In this document: positions 7,897 through 15,960 of the stretch, one piece after another | How positions within the stretch are numbered: position 1 is the stretch's first letter | Layout of the letters: the number at the start of each line of letters is the position of its first letter | Source: Streptomyces sp. NBC_00390 | GTDB lineage: Bacteria > Actinomycetota > Actinomycetes > Streptomycetales > Streptomycetaceae | Length of the DNA: 64,000 nt | NCBI RefSeq assembly: GCF_036057275.1 | Contig: NZ_CP107945.1 | Span: 3,038,001 to 3,102,000 of the forward strand | Direction of reading: 5' to 3' | The notes under the pieces: generated by a model | Told to the model about the DNA's origin: nothing | Seen by the model: only the letters and a program-made list of their open reading frames with translations | Databases searched by the model: none | Program-made: the position numbers and the translations under genes

Positions 7897-8258
7897 CCGA
7901 CAGTGAAAGCTCCCAGAACGCTTCAGATGTCGTGGCTGCCGAGTGGCTGAGCATCCTGGCCTACGACGACGATCTGATCGACCCCTCGATGGTCCGCGCC
8001 GCCTACACGCAGCCGCGACTGCGGGAGCTGTACCCCGCTGTCAGCCACGGCACCCTGTTCCTTAGTCGGTGCACCGGCTTTCCGCGTTCCCACGTGCCTG
8101 TGGTGTATCGCTTGGTCGGTGGCGGCTTCCAGGTAGATGCCCGCTCCGTAGGCTCGCTTGGTGAAGTCGCCACAGTGGAGGAGGCGTTCGCGCTGGTCGT
8201 GGCCAACCTCCCCGAGGGCTGCGGCCCCGCCATCATCGGAACGGCGGACGACCTGTGA
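7893..8258 (+). CDS. Tandem paralogue 2 (DUF6193-like)
   Basis: 121 residues. Shared motifs: DVVAAEWLSILAYDDDLIDP, MVRAAYTQPRLRELYP, VSHGTLFLSRCTGFP, GGGFQVDARSVGSLGE and VVANLPEGCGPAIIG, ending TADDL. It is closest to paralogue 4 (same LSRCTG and VGGGFQV blocks), so copies 2 and 4 probably arose by a later duplication. Starts at a GTG overlapping the previous stop by 4 bases. No catalytic motif is recognised; the single conserved Cys in SRCT and another in EGCGPA are the notable invariant polar residues. Confidence 0.75.
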   Translation: MTDSESSQNASDVVAAEWLSILAYDDDLIDPSMVRAAYTQPRLRELYPAVSHGTLFLSRCTGFPRSHVPVVYRLVGGGFQVDARSVGSLGEVATVEEAFALVVANLPEGCGPAIIGTADDL

Positions 8259-8608
8259 CCGCGGCCGCGGACATCGTGGACGCCGAGTGGCAGAGCATCC
8301 TGGCGTACTACGGCGACCGGATCGACTCCGCGGTGCCCCGCGCCGCGTACGCTCACCCTCGCTTGCGGGAGCTTTTCCCCATGGTCAGCCATGGGGTCCT
8401 GTACTTGAGTCGCTGCACCAAGTACCCGTGGACCCATGACGTCGGCACCGCGTTCCCCCAGGCCTCCGGCGGCTACCGAGTGCGTCGTCAGTCCGACAAC
8501 ACATTCCTCGGCGAGGTCGAAACCGTGGAGGAGGCGTACGACTTGGTCGCGGCCAGCCTCCCTGAGGGCTGCGGCCCGGCCGTCGACGGCACCCCGGACG
8601 ACCTGTGA
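8255..8608 (+). CDS. Tandem paralogue 3 (DUF6193-like)
   Basis: 117 residues, with the N-terminal low-complexity leader of the other copies shortened. Motifs: DIVDAEWQSILAYYGDRID, AAYAHPRLRELFPMVSHGV, LYLSRCTKYPWTHDVG, then YRVRRQSDNTFLGE and a C-terminal LPEGCGPAVDGTPDDL. The WTHDVGTA stretch differs from copies 2 and 4 (which have VPVVY), giving a second subtype within the array. GTGA overlaps at both ends. Confidence 0.75.
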   Translation: MTAAADIVDAEWQSILAYYGDRIDSAVPRAAYAHPRLRELFPMVSHGVLYLSRCTKYPWTHDVGTAFPQASGGYRVRRQSDNTFLGEVETVEEAYDLVAASLPEGCGPAVDGTPDDL

Positions 8609-8976
8609 CCGACGACGAGAACACCACGTCGGCCGCCGACATCGTCGCCGCCCGGTGGCAGAGCATCCTGTCGTACGACGACGACCTGATCGATTCCGCG
8701 ACGGTCCGTGCCGCGTACGCACAGCCCCGACTGCGGGAGTTGTTCCCCTTCGTGAGCCACGGCACCTTGTTTCTCAGCCGGTGCACCGGCCTTCCGGGGT
8801 CTTTTGTGCCCGTTGTGTACAGCCTGGTCGGAGGCGGCTTCCAGGTGCATGACCGCTCAGTAGGCAGCCTTGGCGAAGTCGACACCGTCGAGGAGGCGTA
8901 CGCACTGGTCGTTGCGAACCTCCCGGAAGGCTGCGGTCCGGCCGTCATCGGCACGGCGGACGACGTGCCTAGTTGA
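8605..8976 (+). CDS. Tandem paralogue 4 (DUF6193-like), last of the array
   Basis: 123 residues. Motifs: DIVAARWQSILSYDDDLID, VRAAYAQPRLRELFPFVSHG, LFLSRCTGLPGS, SLVGGGFQVHDRSVGSLGE and LVVANLPEGCGPAVIG. The C-terminus reads TADDVPS instead of the usual DDL-stop, a small extension. Its 3' end overlaps the convergent DUF397 gene by 8 bases, leaving no room for a terminator between the opposing transcripts. Confidence 0.75.
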   Translation: MTDDENTTSAADIVAARWQSILSYDDDLIDSATVRAAYAQPRLRELFPFVSHGTLFLSRCTGLPGSFVPVVYSLVGGGFQVHDRSVGSLGEVDTVEEAYALVVANLPEGCGPAVIGTADDVPS

Positions 8977-9172
8977 GGTCGCTGTTCCGGACGGCGGCGG
9001 CGAAGGCAGTCCAGGCCGCGTGGCCAAAGACAACGACAGGGCCCGTGGCGTGCTTGCTGTCGCGGACCGGGACCGCCGTCGGGTGGGCGTCGTCGACTTC
9101 GAGGCAGTCGCCACTGCTGCCGCCGCTGTAGCTGGACTTGCGCCAAGCCGGAGTGGATTCACTGCGCTTCAT
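8969..9172 (-). CDS. DUF397 domain protein
   Basis: 67 residues. The classic DUF397 signature is complete: a W-R-K-S-S-Y-S start, then GGSSGDCLEV, VPVRDSKHATGPVVVF, and W-T-A-F at the end. In Streptomyces these small proteins pair with Scr1/DUF5753 HTH genes; the pairs are development-linked or toxin-antitoxin-like regulators. The start overlaps the end of the upstream HTH gene by 14 bases, so translation is probably coupled. Confidence 0.92.
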   Translation of the reverse strand: MKRSESTPAWRKSSYSGGSSGDCLEVDDAHPTAVPVRDSKHATGPVVVFGHAAWTAFAAAVRNSDLN

Positions 9173-9983
9173 GCTCGTACTCCTCTGCGACGGATCTGAT
9201 CAAGGCCAGCGACTGGCGGTGCGACAAGGCGTCGCCCAGGGCCTGATCGTAAGCCGCCTGACAGTCCCGTACCACGGACGGAAGTTCCCAGACCCTCCCC
9301 GACTTCAAGCCTTCCACATAGGCGATGGGCGGGAGGTCGTCGAACCACATGAGCGAGACGAAACCCTCCATCATGGCGTGATACCCCACTTCAAAGGGGA
9401 GCGCATGGACGCGGATGCGGCGGCTCTCGCCCAACGCCAGGATGTGACGGAGCTGTTCGCACATCACGGCCGCGCCGCCAATGGGGCGCCGCAACACGGA
9501 CTCGTCGAGCAGCGTCCACACCACCGGTGTGTCGAAGTTGTCGAGTATGTGGGCTCGCTCCAGGCGGGTGACAAGAAGCCTGTCACGTTCCTCGTCGCTC
9601 CTCGGCGGGGACCCGGAGCCGAGCACTTCGCGCGCGTACGCCTCGGTCTGGAGAATGCCGGGTACCAACTTGGGCGCGTACTCCCGGATCACCGTCGCCT
9701 GCTGCTCGAACTCCAGCGCCTCCGCGAAGTGTTCCGCCACAGCTCTGCCGTCCAGCGTCGGCAGGAAGCGCTCGAAGAAGCCGCCCGTCCTCAGGACCTG
9801 GTCGAGGCGACGGGCGTCCGCCACGTCCGGGCGGCGGCGGCCCGCCTCGATGTGGGCGATATGGGTGCGGGACATGACCGCACGTTCGCTCAGCTCCTCC
9901 TGGGTGAGGTCCGCCGCCTCCCGCCGACGTTTCAGTTCCTCGCCGTACCTCGTGCGGGACTGCGGGTTGTCCTCGATCGCCAT
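9159..9983 (-). CDS. Helix-turn-helix regulator of the Scr1/DUF5753 type
   Basis: 274 residues from the ATG at 9983, preferred over an upstream TTG because GAGGAG lies 6 bases before it. Residues about 10-65 form an XRE-type HTH (EELKRRREAADLTQEELSER then VMSRTHIAHIEAGRRRPD). The remaining 200 residues are the DUF5753 domain with LVPGILQTEAYARE, VVWTLLDESVLRRPIGG and RIRVHALPFEVGYHA. It forms an operon with the DUF397 gene. A candidate operator lies just upstream at 9999-10017. It is divergent from the small gene at 10100. Confidence 0.9.
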   Translation of the reverse strand: MAIEDNPQSRTRYGEELKRRREAADLTQEELSERAVMSRTHIAHIEAGRRRPDVADARRLDQVLRTGGFFERFLPTLDGRAVAEHFAEALEFEQQATVIREYAPKLVPGILQTEAYAREVLGSGSPPRSDEERDRLLVTRLERAHILDNFDTPVVWTLLDESVLRRPIGGAAVMCEQLRHILALGESRRIRVHALPFEVGYHAMMEGFVSLMWFDDLPPIAYVEGLKSGRVWELPSVVRDCQAAYDQALGDALSHRQSLALIRSVAEEYEHEAQ

Positions 9984-9998
9984 CGGCAACTCCTCTTT

Positions 9999-10017
9999 GT
10001 GACGCTTGCGTTGTCAC
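9999..10017. promoter_or_regulatory. Candidate operator in the divergent HTH promoter region
   Basis: GTGAC and GTCAC arms separated by 9 bases, 15 bases upstream of the HTH start codon and between the divergent genes at 9983 and 10100. Position suits autoregulation by the HTH protein; this is inference. Confidence 0.35.
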
Positions 10018-10099
10018 GCGCCAACCCCTACCGAGCGTAACGCCGCCCCCGCCAGCCTGTGAGCAGTTCCTCACGGAGAGCGAAGGAGTCGGCAGGACT

Positions 10100-10324
10100 A
10101 TGGGTGTGGCACACGCAGCAGGGACCTTCGTCGCCCACACGGGTACGGACGCCTATGGGCCCGGCAAGGTCATCGGTGTGGACGGCGAACACAGGCGCGT
10201 CAGGTTTGTGTACTTCGTCGCCACCATCCGCGCCTCCGATCTGCGCACCGCATCCGACGACGAAACGGCGCAGGTCAGGAGGTGGCTCCGGCAGAAGCAG
10301 GAGCGGTACGGAGGCGAGTGGTGA
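10100..10324 (+). CDS. Small protein of unknown function, possible SH3-like fold
   Basis: 74 residues from ATG 10100 with AAGGAG about 11 bases upstream. The sequence is mostly short beta-strand-like pieces (GTFVAHTGTDAYGPGKVIGV, RRVRFVYFV, TIRASDLRTAS) and ends in a charged amphipathic helix (VRRWLRQKQERYGGEW). It could be a small beta-barrel with a C-terminal helix, but I do not recognise the family. Divergent from the HTH gene; the stop overlaps the next start by one base (TGATG). Confidence 0.6.
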   Translation: MGVAHAAGTFVAHTGTDAYGPGKVIGVDGEHRRVRFVYFVATIRASDLRTASDDETAQVRRWLRQKQERYGGEW

Positions 10325-10464
10325 TGACTTTGCGCGTCTCGCGCGACGGCGGGCGGAGCTGGGGGCCGGCCGTCACGTACCGGCCCGAGCGCGGGGCCGC
10401 ACCGGTCGGTTCAGGCCTCCGGTGGCCGCCGTGCACCTGCCCCCGGTGCGCTCCCCCGAAGTGA
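10324..10464 (+). CDS. 46-residue protein with CxCxxC motif
   Basis: Begins at the ATG that shares one base with the upstream stop. The sequence is basic and Pro/Gly-rich and ends with WPPCTCPRCAPPK. The C-x-C-x-x-C cluster could bind a metal but is too small to assign. The tight coupling to the preceding gene argues that it is real. Below the size usually listed by gene finders. Confidence 0.5.
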   Translation: MTLRVSRDGGRSWGPAVTYRPERGAAPVGSGLRWPPCTCPRCAPPK

Positions 10465-10478
10465 CCGTGCGTACACGG
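10465..10478. promoter_or_regulatory. Palindromic candidate operator upstream of the HTH-like gene at 10576
   Basis: CCGTG-CGTA-CACGG. Downstream are TTGATG and a second GTAC word (10482-10490), giving an arrangement of phased repeats about 90 bases before the start codon. Confidence 0.35.
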
Positions 10479-10575
10479 ATGTTGATGTACGGTGAGCGCA
10501 AGACGGCCCCCGTCGCTGGTTGCACCCGGCGCCGAGGGCCTGCACCCCCCGTGCTAATCCACAGGAGCACAAGGA

Positions 10576-11502
10576 ATGTTTCGTCATGTTATCCCGCCTG
10601 CCCGTTTCTACTCGCAGGTGCCGAACGACCTCATCCGCCATCCGAGGCTCAACTCCGACGCCTTCCGCCTGCTGAGCTGGCAGCTGTCACTCCCCGCCGA
10701 CAAGCACGAGTCGCTGTCGGCCAGCGCCGAGCGCGCCGGTATCAAACCGAAGGCCTTCCAGCGGGCCAAGCAGCAGCTCAAGGACGAGGGCTACTTCCAC
10801 GAGTGGAAGGAACAGGGGCCCGGTGGGCTCTGGCGGACCCGGCAGCTCGTCTCCAACGTCCCGCTGACTGCCGAGGACGTCGCCCGGTTGAGGGAGGCCG
10901 CACCAGTGGAGCCCGAGCCGACCGCACCGGAACCGGCTGCCGGAGAACGGACCGTCGGTGAGCCGGACGACCCGTCCGTCGGTCGTCATCCAGAAGTGAC
11001 CCCTGGGGTGAACACCTCCAACCCTCCCCCGCCCGACCACGCCGATACCGAGGCGCGGCAACTCGTTGCCGCGCTACGGGAACTGGACCCTCGGCTGTGC
11101 GTGCCGCGCGGCATGCTGCGCCAGCTGGCCGCGCTGGCCGCCCAGTGGCTTCGGCTCGGGCATACGCCCGATGCCGTGCGGGACGGGATCAGGCGCGGCC
11201 TGCCCTCTGCCGGCGCGAGCATCCACCGGCCCGGTGGGCTGGTGCGGTATCTGCTGCGCGAGGTGCCTCCGGTCGAGGCGCCCCCGGAGCCGCCCAGGGT
11301 CGCCCTCATGCGCGAGTGCGCGGGCGAGCACACCCAGCCGCGGCTCTTCCGGCCGGTGGCGGACGAGGGGCTGTGCCCCGACTGCCGCCAGGATCGGGCC
11401 CAGGAGGCGCAGACCAAGGCCACGGCACCGGCGGCCACAGGCGTGCCGGCGGCCGTACGCGGGGCGGCGGCCGCCCGAGCCGCGATGCGGGGCGGGGCAT
11501 GA
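10576..11502 (+). CDS. Conserved helix-turn-helix/replication-regulator-like protein
   Basis: 308 residues. The N-terminal 90 or so (MFRHVIPPARFYSQVPNDLI, LNSDAFRLLSWQLSLP, KAFQRAKQQLKDEGYFHEWK) form a winged-helix-like domain seen in a common Streptomyces family, similar to replication-initiator/helicase-loader-like proteins of integrative elements. A Pro/Glu-rich linker follows, then a second helical domain (LVAALRELDPRLCVPRGML, GDGIRRGLPSA-like). The C-terminal Cys pair (LCPDCRQD) plus an earlier MRECAGEH could form a zinc site. The role is unknown; presence in an accessory island fits a mobile-element or regulatory origin. Confidence 0.65.
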   Translation: MFRHVIPPARFYSQVPNDLIRHPRLNSDAFRLLSWQLSLPADKHESLSASAERAGIKPKAFQRAKQQLKDEGYFHEWKEQGPGGLWRTRQLVSNVPLTAEDVARLREAAPVEPEPTAPEPAAGERTVGEPDDPSVGRHPEVTPGVNTSNPPPPDHADTEARQLVAALRELDPRLCVPRGMLRQLAALAAQWLRLGHTPDAVRDGIRRGLPSAGASIHRPGGLVRYLLREVPPVEAPPEPPRVALMRECAGEHTQPRLFRPVADEGLCPDCRQDRAQEAQTKATAPAATGVPAAVRGAAAARAAMRGGA

Positions 11503-11578
11503 CCGCGTGCCCGGCGTCCGGCCCGACCGGACCGCCGGTGCGCCTCGGGTGCACGACGCGAACCGATCCGTCACCCGA

Positions 11579-11622
11579 CGTAGGAGCCCCCGTCCCGGCG
11601 GACCGGGACGGGGGCTCCTACG
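11579..11622. terminator. Bidirectional terminator, 19-bp perfect stem
   Basis: Arms 11579-11597 and 11604-11622 with a 6-base loop, between the convergent genes ending at 11502 and 11636. Confidence 0.85.
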
Positions 11623-11635
11623 AGGCGGGGAACGA

Positions 11636-13861
11636 TCAGCTCGGATCGAGCTCGATGACCGCCGTACGCTCGGCCGGTGTCTTGCCGCGCAGCGCCGGCC
11701 CCATGGCCTGGGCGACGTCGTCCGCCGAAACCTGGTGCTGCTTGCCGTCGCCCTTGGTGATCGTGATGCCGTCGAAGACGCCGTCGAGCAGCTGCTCGAT
11801 CGCCTTCTTGTCGTAGACCTCGACCAGCCGGCCGTCGATCGCCTTCATCGAAAGGATCTTGGGCAGTGACTTCGCCGGGCCGAACGCGATCTGCTTGGCA
11901 CCCGCCTTGATCGTGATCAGGTCGGACATCGCGGGCCGGGCGAACTCCTTCATCGCGCGGTCGAGCTCCGCCTGGCCCACGGTCGGCTGGCGGGTGGCGA
12001 CCGGCAGCTGCACGACGTTCGGCTTTCCGGTCTCGACCTGGGCGCGGTAGGCGTCCTTGACCGCGATCATCGAGCGGGTGACGTCCAGCGCCTGGCCCGC
12101 CTTGCCGGGTACGGGGACGGCCTTGCCCGGTACGAACTTGATCGTGGCCTCGGTCGCGGTGCCCGAAGCGCTGCCGATGTCGGCGAGCGCGACGCTCAGC
12201 TTCTCCTGGTCCACGACGATCACCGGTTCGGCGACGCGCTCGCCGCCGAAGAGGGAGCCGATCACCGAGACGGGGTTGTAGTCGCTGCCCGCGGCACCGC
12301 GGACGGTGGCCTGGCTGTCCAGGGAGAGGCCTCCCTTGTCCGGGGCGAGCTGCACCTTCTCGCCGCCCACCGAGAGCTGGAGCGGCGCGCCCGCCCGCTT
12401 GCCGAAAGCGGCGTCGAGCTTGTTGACCGCCTCGTCCCGGGTGCCTCCGCCGATGTCGACGCCGAGCACCGTCGTGGACTTGGGCACGTCGGAGTGGTTG
12501 AGCAGCAGACCGGCGCCGTAGGCGATGCCGACGAGACCGAGTACGCCCGCGCCGACGAGGACCATCTTGGAACGGCCCTGCTTGGCGGGTGCGGATGCCG
12601 TCCGGGGCGCGGGCCGGGCGGAGGGGCCGGGCGTGACGGGTCCGGCGGCGCCGCCGGGTCCGCCCGCGAACTCGGGCGCGGAGAAGTCCGCGAAGTCCGC
12701 CTCCCTGGCCCTCGGGCCGGGGACCGGGGGCACGATCGGGTTCGGACCCGTGCCGGAGCCCGTGTGCGGCGGCGCGAACGGCGAGCGGTGCTGTCCGTCG
12801 GACGGGACCACGGGGATACCGCTGGTCAGCGTGTCGCCGGAGACATGACCGCCGGCACCCTGCTCGGGCGCGGGCTGCTGCGGGGTGAGTACCGCGGTGT
12901 CGTCGGACATCCGGGGCGCGCCACCGGGACCGCCCGGAACGCCGGGACGGCCGGGTCCGCCGGGGCGGGGTGCGCCGGGACCACCGACCCCGGCACTGCC
13001 CTGGCCGGGAACGCCTGGAGTGCCCTGGCCCGGAACACCGCCGGGATGCGGTGCAAGCGGCATGCTGCCGGTGGCCGGTCCACCCGTCGGGCCCGAAGGC
13101 CCGACGCCGGGCGGGCGTACGCCGAGCGGAGGGGTGTTCCGTCCCGGGCCGGGGGCGAAGCCGTTGCCGACGGGGGGCGGGGTGGTACCGGGAGCCCCGC
13201 CCTGCGCAGGGCGGCGGGGCAGGCCGGGGCCGCCCTGCGCCGGACCCGCGGGTGCGGCGGGCGCCCCGGTCTGTTCGGCGAGCGCCGCCAGGTTGGACCG
13301 CGTACCGGGGCCGCCCGTACCGGCGCCGATCGTGCCACCGCCCGAGCCGTTCGCACCGGCGCCGCCCTGCGGCGCAGGCGTGGGGGCCGACGGGGCCGGC
13401 TTGCGAGGCGCGAACCAGTCGCTGCCCGCGGGCTTCTCCTCCGGCTGCGGCTCGGGGGCCGGGGCCGGCACCTGCGGCCGGGCCTCGGGCACCGGCGTGC
13501 TGCCCGTGCGCTCGCTGTCCTGACTGTTACCGCCCGCGCTCTTCGCACCGGCGCCGGCGGCAGCTCCCGGACCGGCCTTCGCGGCGGCGGCCGCGTTCAC
13601 GTCGCTCATCGGCGTACGCATGACGACCGGCGGGATCGGCCGCGAACCCGGGATGTTGATCCGGATGCGCGTCGTCAGTGTGGTCTCGGTCTTGGGTTCG
13701 TCCGGCTGCGCCTCAGGGGCCGTGGCAGGCTCGTCCGGAGCGTCCTGCGTCGGATGCAGCGACGGATACTGCCGGGTTCCGTACGGCGGCGTCCCAGAGG
13801 GGTACGCGGTTCCACCGCGCCCCTGGGGGCCGGAGGACGAACTGTCAGTTTCACGACTCAA
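11636..13861 (-). CDS. Membrane protein with long Pro/Gly-rich cytoplasmic region and YoaR-like domain
   Basis: 741 residues from a TTG start with GGGAGA upstream. Residues about 1-425 are low-complexity and rich in Pro, Gly and Ala (many GxPGxPG-type runs), with no N-terminal signal. One transmembrane helix follows near 435 (KMVLVGAGVLGLVGIAYGAG). The extracellular part (TTVLGVDIGGGTRDEAVNKL and repeated beta/alpha units) resembles the putative peptidoglycan-binding YoaR/VanW N-terminal domain (PF12229 by recollection). The topology of a single pass with a disordered cytosolic half and outer wall-binding half suggests a link between wall and cytoplasm; that is inference. Confidence 0.75.
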   Translation of the reverse strand: MSRETDSSSSGPQGRGGTAYPSGTPPYGTRQYPSLHPTQDAPDEPATAPEAQPDEPKTETTLTTRIRINIPGSRPIPPVVMRTPMSDVNAAAAAKAGPGAAAGAGAKSAGGNSQDSERTGSTPVPEARPQVPAPAPEPQPEEKPAGSDWFAPRKPAPSAPTPAPQGGAGANGSGGGTIGAGTGGPGTRSNLAALAEQTGAPAAPAGPAQGGPGLPRRPAQGGAPGTTPPPVGNGFAPGPGRNTPPLGVRPPGVGPSGPTGGPATGSMPLAPHPGGVPGQGTPGVPGQGSAGVGGPGAPRPGGPGRPGVPGGPGGAPRMSDDTAVLTPQQPAPEQGAGGHVSGDTLTSGIPVVPSDGQHRSPFAPPHTGSGTGPNPIVPPVPGPRAREADFADFSAPEFAGGPGGAAGPVTPGPSARPAPRTASAPAKQGRSKMVLVGAGVLGLVGIAYGAGLLLNHSDVPKSTTVLGVDIGGGTRDEAVNKLDAAFGKRAGAPLQLSVGGEKVQLAPDKGGLSLDSQATVRGAAGSDYNPVSVIGSLFGGERVAEPVIVVDQEKLSVALADIGSASGTATEATIKFVPGKAVPVPGKAGQALDVTRSMIAVKDAYRAQVETGKPNVVQLPVATRQPTVGQAELDRAMKEFARPAMSDLITIKAGAKQIAFGPAKSLPKILSMKAIDGRLVEVYDKKAIEQLLDGVFDGITITKGDGKQHQVSADDVAQAMGPALRGKTPAERTAVIELDPS

Positions 13862-14106
13862 AGCAGGTTCTCCCGGTTGGCGTCGCCGCCCGTTCTTACT
13901 GGACAGCTACTGCTGCGGGCGGCTCGGCGGCGCGCACCACCATACTGTCCGCTGCCGGCAAAGGCCCGGGGACTGCGGGAAGCGGCCCGGTGCCGACCGT
14001 GCGGACTCGGTCAGTTCAACGGCTTCCCACCCTTCGGGGTGACCGTTGGGGCGACCCACCATAGGGGTCGGCCGGACCTGCTGCGTCCTGGGGGTCCCGC
14101 CTCCCG

Positions 14107-14643
14107 CTAGCCCTCAAGTCCGCCCGGCCGGCCGCCCGGTTGCAGCGATCGCGACATGGTGGCACACATCACAGCCAGTACCATCCCCCCGAGCATGAAG
14201 ACAAGAGGCCCGATCCCGGCGGCGAACACACCGTCCCCCTCCGGGCGTCCGAAGCTGAGCACGACGACCGCCAGCAGCCAGCCGATGGCCGCCGAGGCCA
14301 CGCCGAGCTGGGTGCCACATGCCCGCAGCGCGCCGTAGAACAGGGCTGCCGAACCGAGCAGCGCGAGCAGCAATCCGCCCGGGAACCAGGCACCTTGGAC
14401 CAGCGTGCCCGCGACACCGACGACCGCTCCGAGGACGACGAGCACCAGATAGGCGGCCACCCGCCCGGGGTGCGGCGCACTGGGCGGCCGGGTCAGCCAG
14501 CCGCCGGGAACGTCCGGCGCACCGGAAGCACGCCGAGCTCCGCGAGAGCCCGAAGCACCCGAAGTACCTGAAGTACCTGAAGCGCCTGAAGCGCCTGAAG
14601 CGCCTGAAGCGCCTGAATTGTCCGGCCTTTTCCGCGCGCTCAT
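14107..14643 (-). CDS. DUF6113-family integral membrane protein
   Basis: 178 residues with four hydrophobic segments: [51 protein letters not shown] and [14 protein letters not shown]. The first 45 residues are a repetitive Gly-Ala-Ser leader made by a 9-bp DNA repeat. It overlaps mshB by an ATGA junction, so it is translationally coupled to mycothiol biosynthesis. The DUF6113 name and its link with mshB are from memory of streptomycete annotations; function unknown. Confidence 0.75.
   Translation of the reverse strand: MSARKRPDNSGASGASGASGASGTSGTSGASGSRGARRASGAPDVPGGWLTRPPSAPHPGRVAAYLVLVVLGAVVGVAGTLVQGAWFPGGLLLALLGSAALFYGALRACGTQLGVASAAIGWLLAVVVLSFGRPEGDGVFAAGIGPLVFMLGGMVLAVMCATMSRSLQPGGRPGGLEG
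14549..14620. repeat. 9-bp tandem repeat, eight units, in the DUF6113 gene
   Basis: Eight units of consensus CCTGAAGCG (early units CCCGAAGCA/CCTGAAGTA, last unit CCTGAATTG) encode the Ala/Thr-Ser-Gly run on the opposite strand. Four adjacent central units are identical, which suggests recent slippage. Confidence 0.9.
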
Positions 14644-15560
14644 GCCGTCACCATCCCCTGGGCACCGACATTCCCCTGGATCCCCGCGAAGAGGTCGCGC
14701 TCACGCTCCCCTTCCGGCGCGCCCCGCACACCGCTCACCAACTGGTAGTACTCGTGCGCGAAGAGAGGTTGCCCCAGATCGTTCGAGAGTGCGAAGAAGG
14801 GCCCGTCCACGGCGATTTGGGTGGCATGGGCGCGCATCGCGGCCGCCTTCCGCTCCCCGTACCCGGTGCCGTCGATCTCCGTGGTGATCTCGGAATCGTC
14901 CACCACGCCCGGTACATCCGTGATCTCGGCAATGCCCGGGAAGTCCGCTCCACCGAGCGCCTGAAGACGGGCGAAGCCCTCTTCGGCCACCGACCGCGGG
15001 ACGCGGTTCCAGTAGATCTTCGCGATGGTGTGGGCGTCGCCCAGGTCACGGCGGAAGGCGCGCTCGGCGGCCAGCTCGGCCGCCCTCATCGCGACCCGGT
15101 GCGCCTGGATGTGGTCGGGATGCCCGTATCCGCCGTTGGGGTCGTACGTGACCATCACCTGCGGGCGCACCGACCTGATGATCTCGACGAGACAGGCGGC
15201 CGCCTCGTCCACGTCGGCCTTCCAGAAGGCGCCCTCACGGTGGTTCTGCTCGACGCCCATCATCCCGGAGTCCCTGAACCGGCCCTGGCCGCCGAGGAAG
15301 CGGTGATCGCTCACGCCGAGCGCCTTCATCGCGGCGGCCAGTTCGCCGACGCGATGGGCGCCGAGCCGGTCCTCCCGGTCGGGTGCGAGATGGGCAAGCT
15401 CGGCCGGAATGACCTCGCCCTCCTCGCCGAGCGTGCAGGTCACCAGCGTGACCTGGGCGCCCGTGGCCGCGTACCTGGCCATCGTCGCGCCGTTGTTGAT
15501 CGACTCGTCGTCCGGGTGCGCATGCACGAGGAGCAGACGACGGGCGGGAAGCTCCTTCAT
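14640..15560 (-). CDS. mshB: N-acetyl-1-D-myo-inositol-2-amino-2-deoxy-alpha-D-glucopyranoside deacetylase
   Basis: Zinc-dependent deacetylase, the second step of mycothiol synthesis, giving GlcN-Ins. 306 residues. The LmbE/PIG-L signature [18 protein letters not shown] is at the N-terminus; His15 and Asp18 correspond to the zinc ligands and Asp17 to the general base of the M. tuberculosis enzyme. The third ligand lies in [26 protein letters not shown] is also typical. Clear ATG start at 15560. Mycothiol is made only by actinobacteria, supporting the host call. The stop overlaps the DUF6113 start. Confidence 0.96.
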   Translation of the reverse strand: MKELPARRLLLVHAHPDDESINNGATMARYAATGAQVTLVTCTLGEEGEVIPAELAHLAPDREDRLGAHRVGELAAAMKALGVSDHRFLGGQGRFRDSGMMGVEQNHREGAFWKADVDEAAACLVEIIRSVRPQVMVTYDPNGGYGHPDHIQAHRVAMRAAELAAERAFRRDLGDAHTIAKIYWNRVPRSVAEEGFARLQALGGADFPGIAEITDVPGVVDDSEITTEIDGTGYGERKAAAMRAHATQIAVDGPFFALSNDLGQPLFAHEYYQLVSGVRGAPEGERERDLFAGIQGNVGAQGMVTA

Positions 15561-15597
15561 ACCGGACAGCCTAGATGGGCCCGGCCGTGCGGCGGGA

Positions 15598-15792
15598 CTA
15601 GAACTTGATGCCCCCGATCATCCCCGCCACGTTGGTGGTCAGTTCGGTGATGGTGGGAGCCACCGACGAACTGGCGAGATAGAACCCGAGCAACACGCAG
15701 ACCGTCGCATGTGCGCCCTTCAGCCCGGCTTTCCGGATCAGCAGGAAGACGACGATCGCCAGCAGCACCACCGCCGAAATCGAGAGTGCCAC
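15598..15792 (-). CDS. Small two-helix membrane protein
   Basis: 64 residues from GTG 15792 with a strong GGAGGTG site 9 bases upstream. Two hydrophobic segments: [19 protein letters not shown] and [18 protein letters not shown], with a short polar C-terminus. A conserved type of small protein upstream of mshB in my memory of Streptomyces genomes; function unknown. Thirty-seven bases separate it from mshB, so one operon is likely. Confidence 0.75.
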   Translation of the reverse strand: MALSISAVVLLAIVVFLLIRKAGLKGAHATVCVLLGFYLASSSVAPTITELTTNVAGMIGGIKF

Positions 15793-15960
15793 GGCGGTTC
15801 ACCTCCATAGATATTCGGTCGGGACGGTCATGTTGCATGTGCCGGAGCAGATGTCATGGGGTTCATACCCACCTTGCGCTACGGATCATAACTATCCGTA
15901 CCTTCGCATCGATCGGTGCACGGCAGCACATGGGGGCGCACGACCGCTAGGTTCGGTCGC

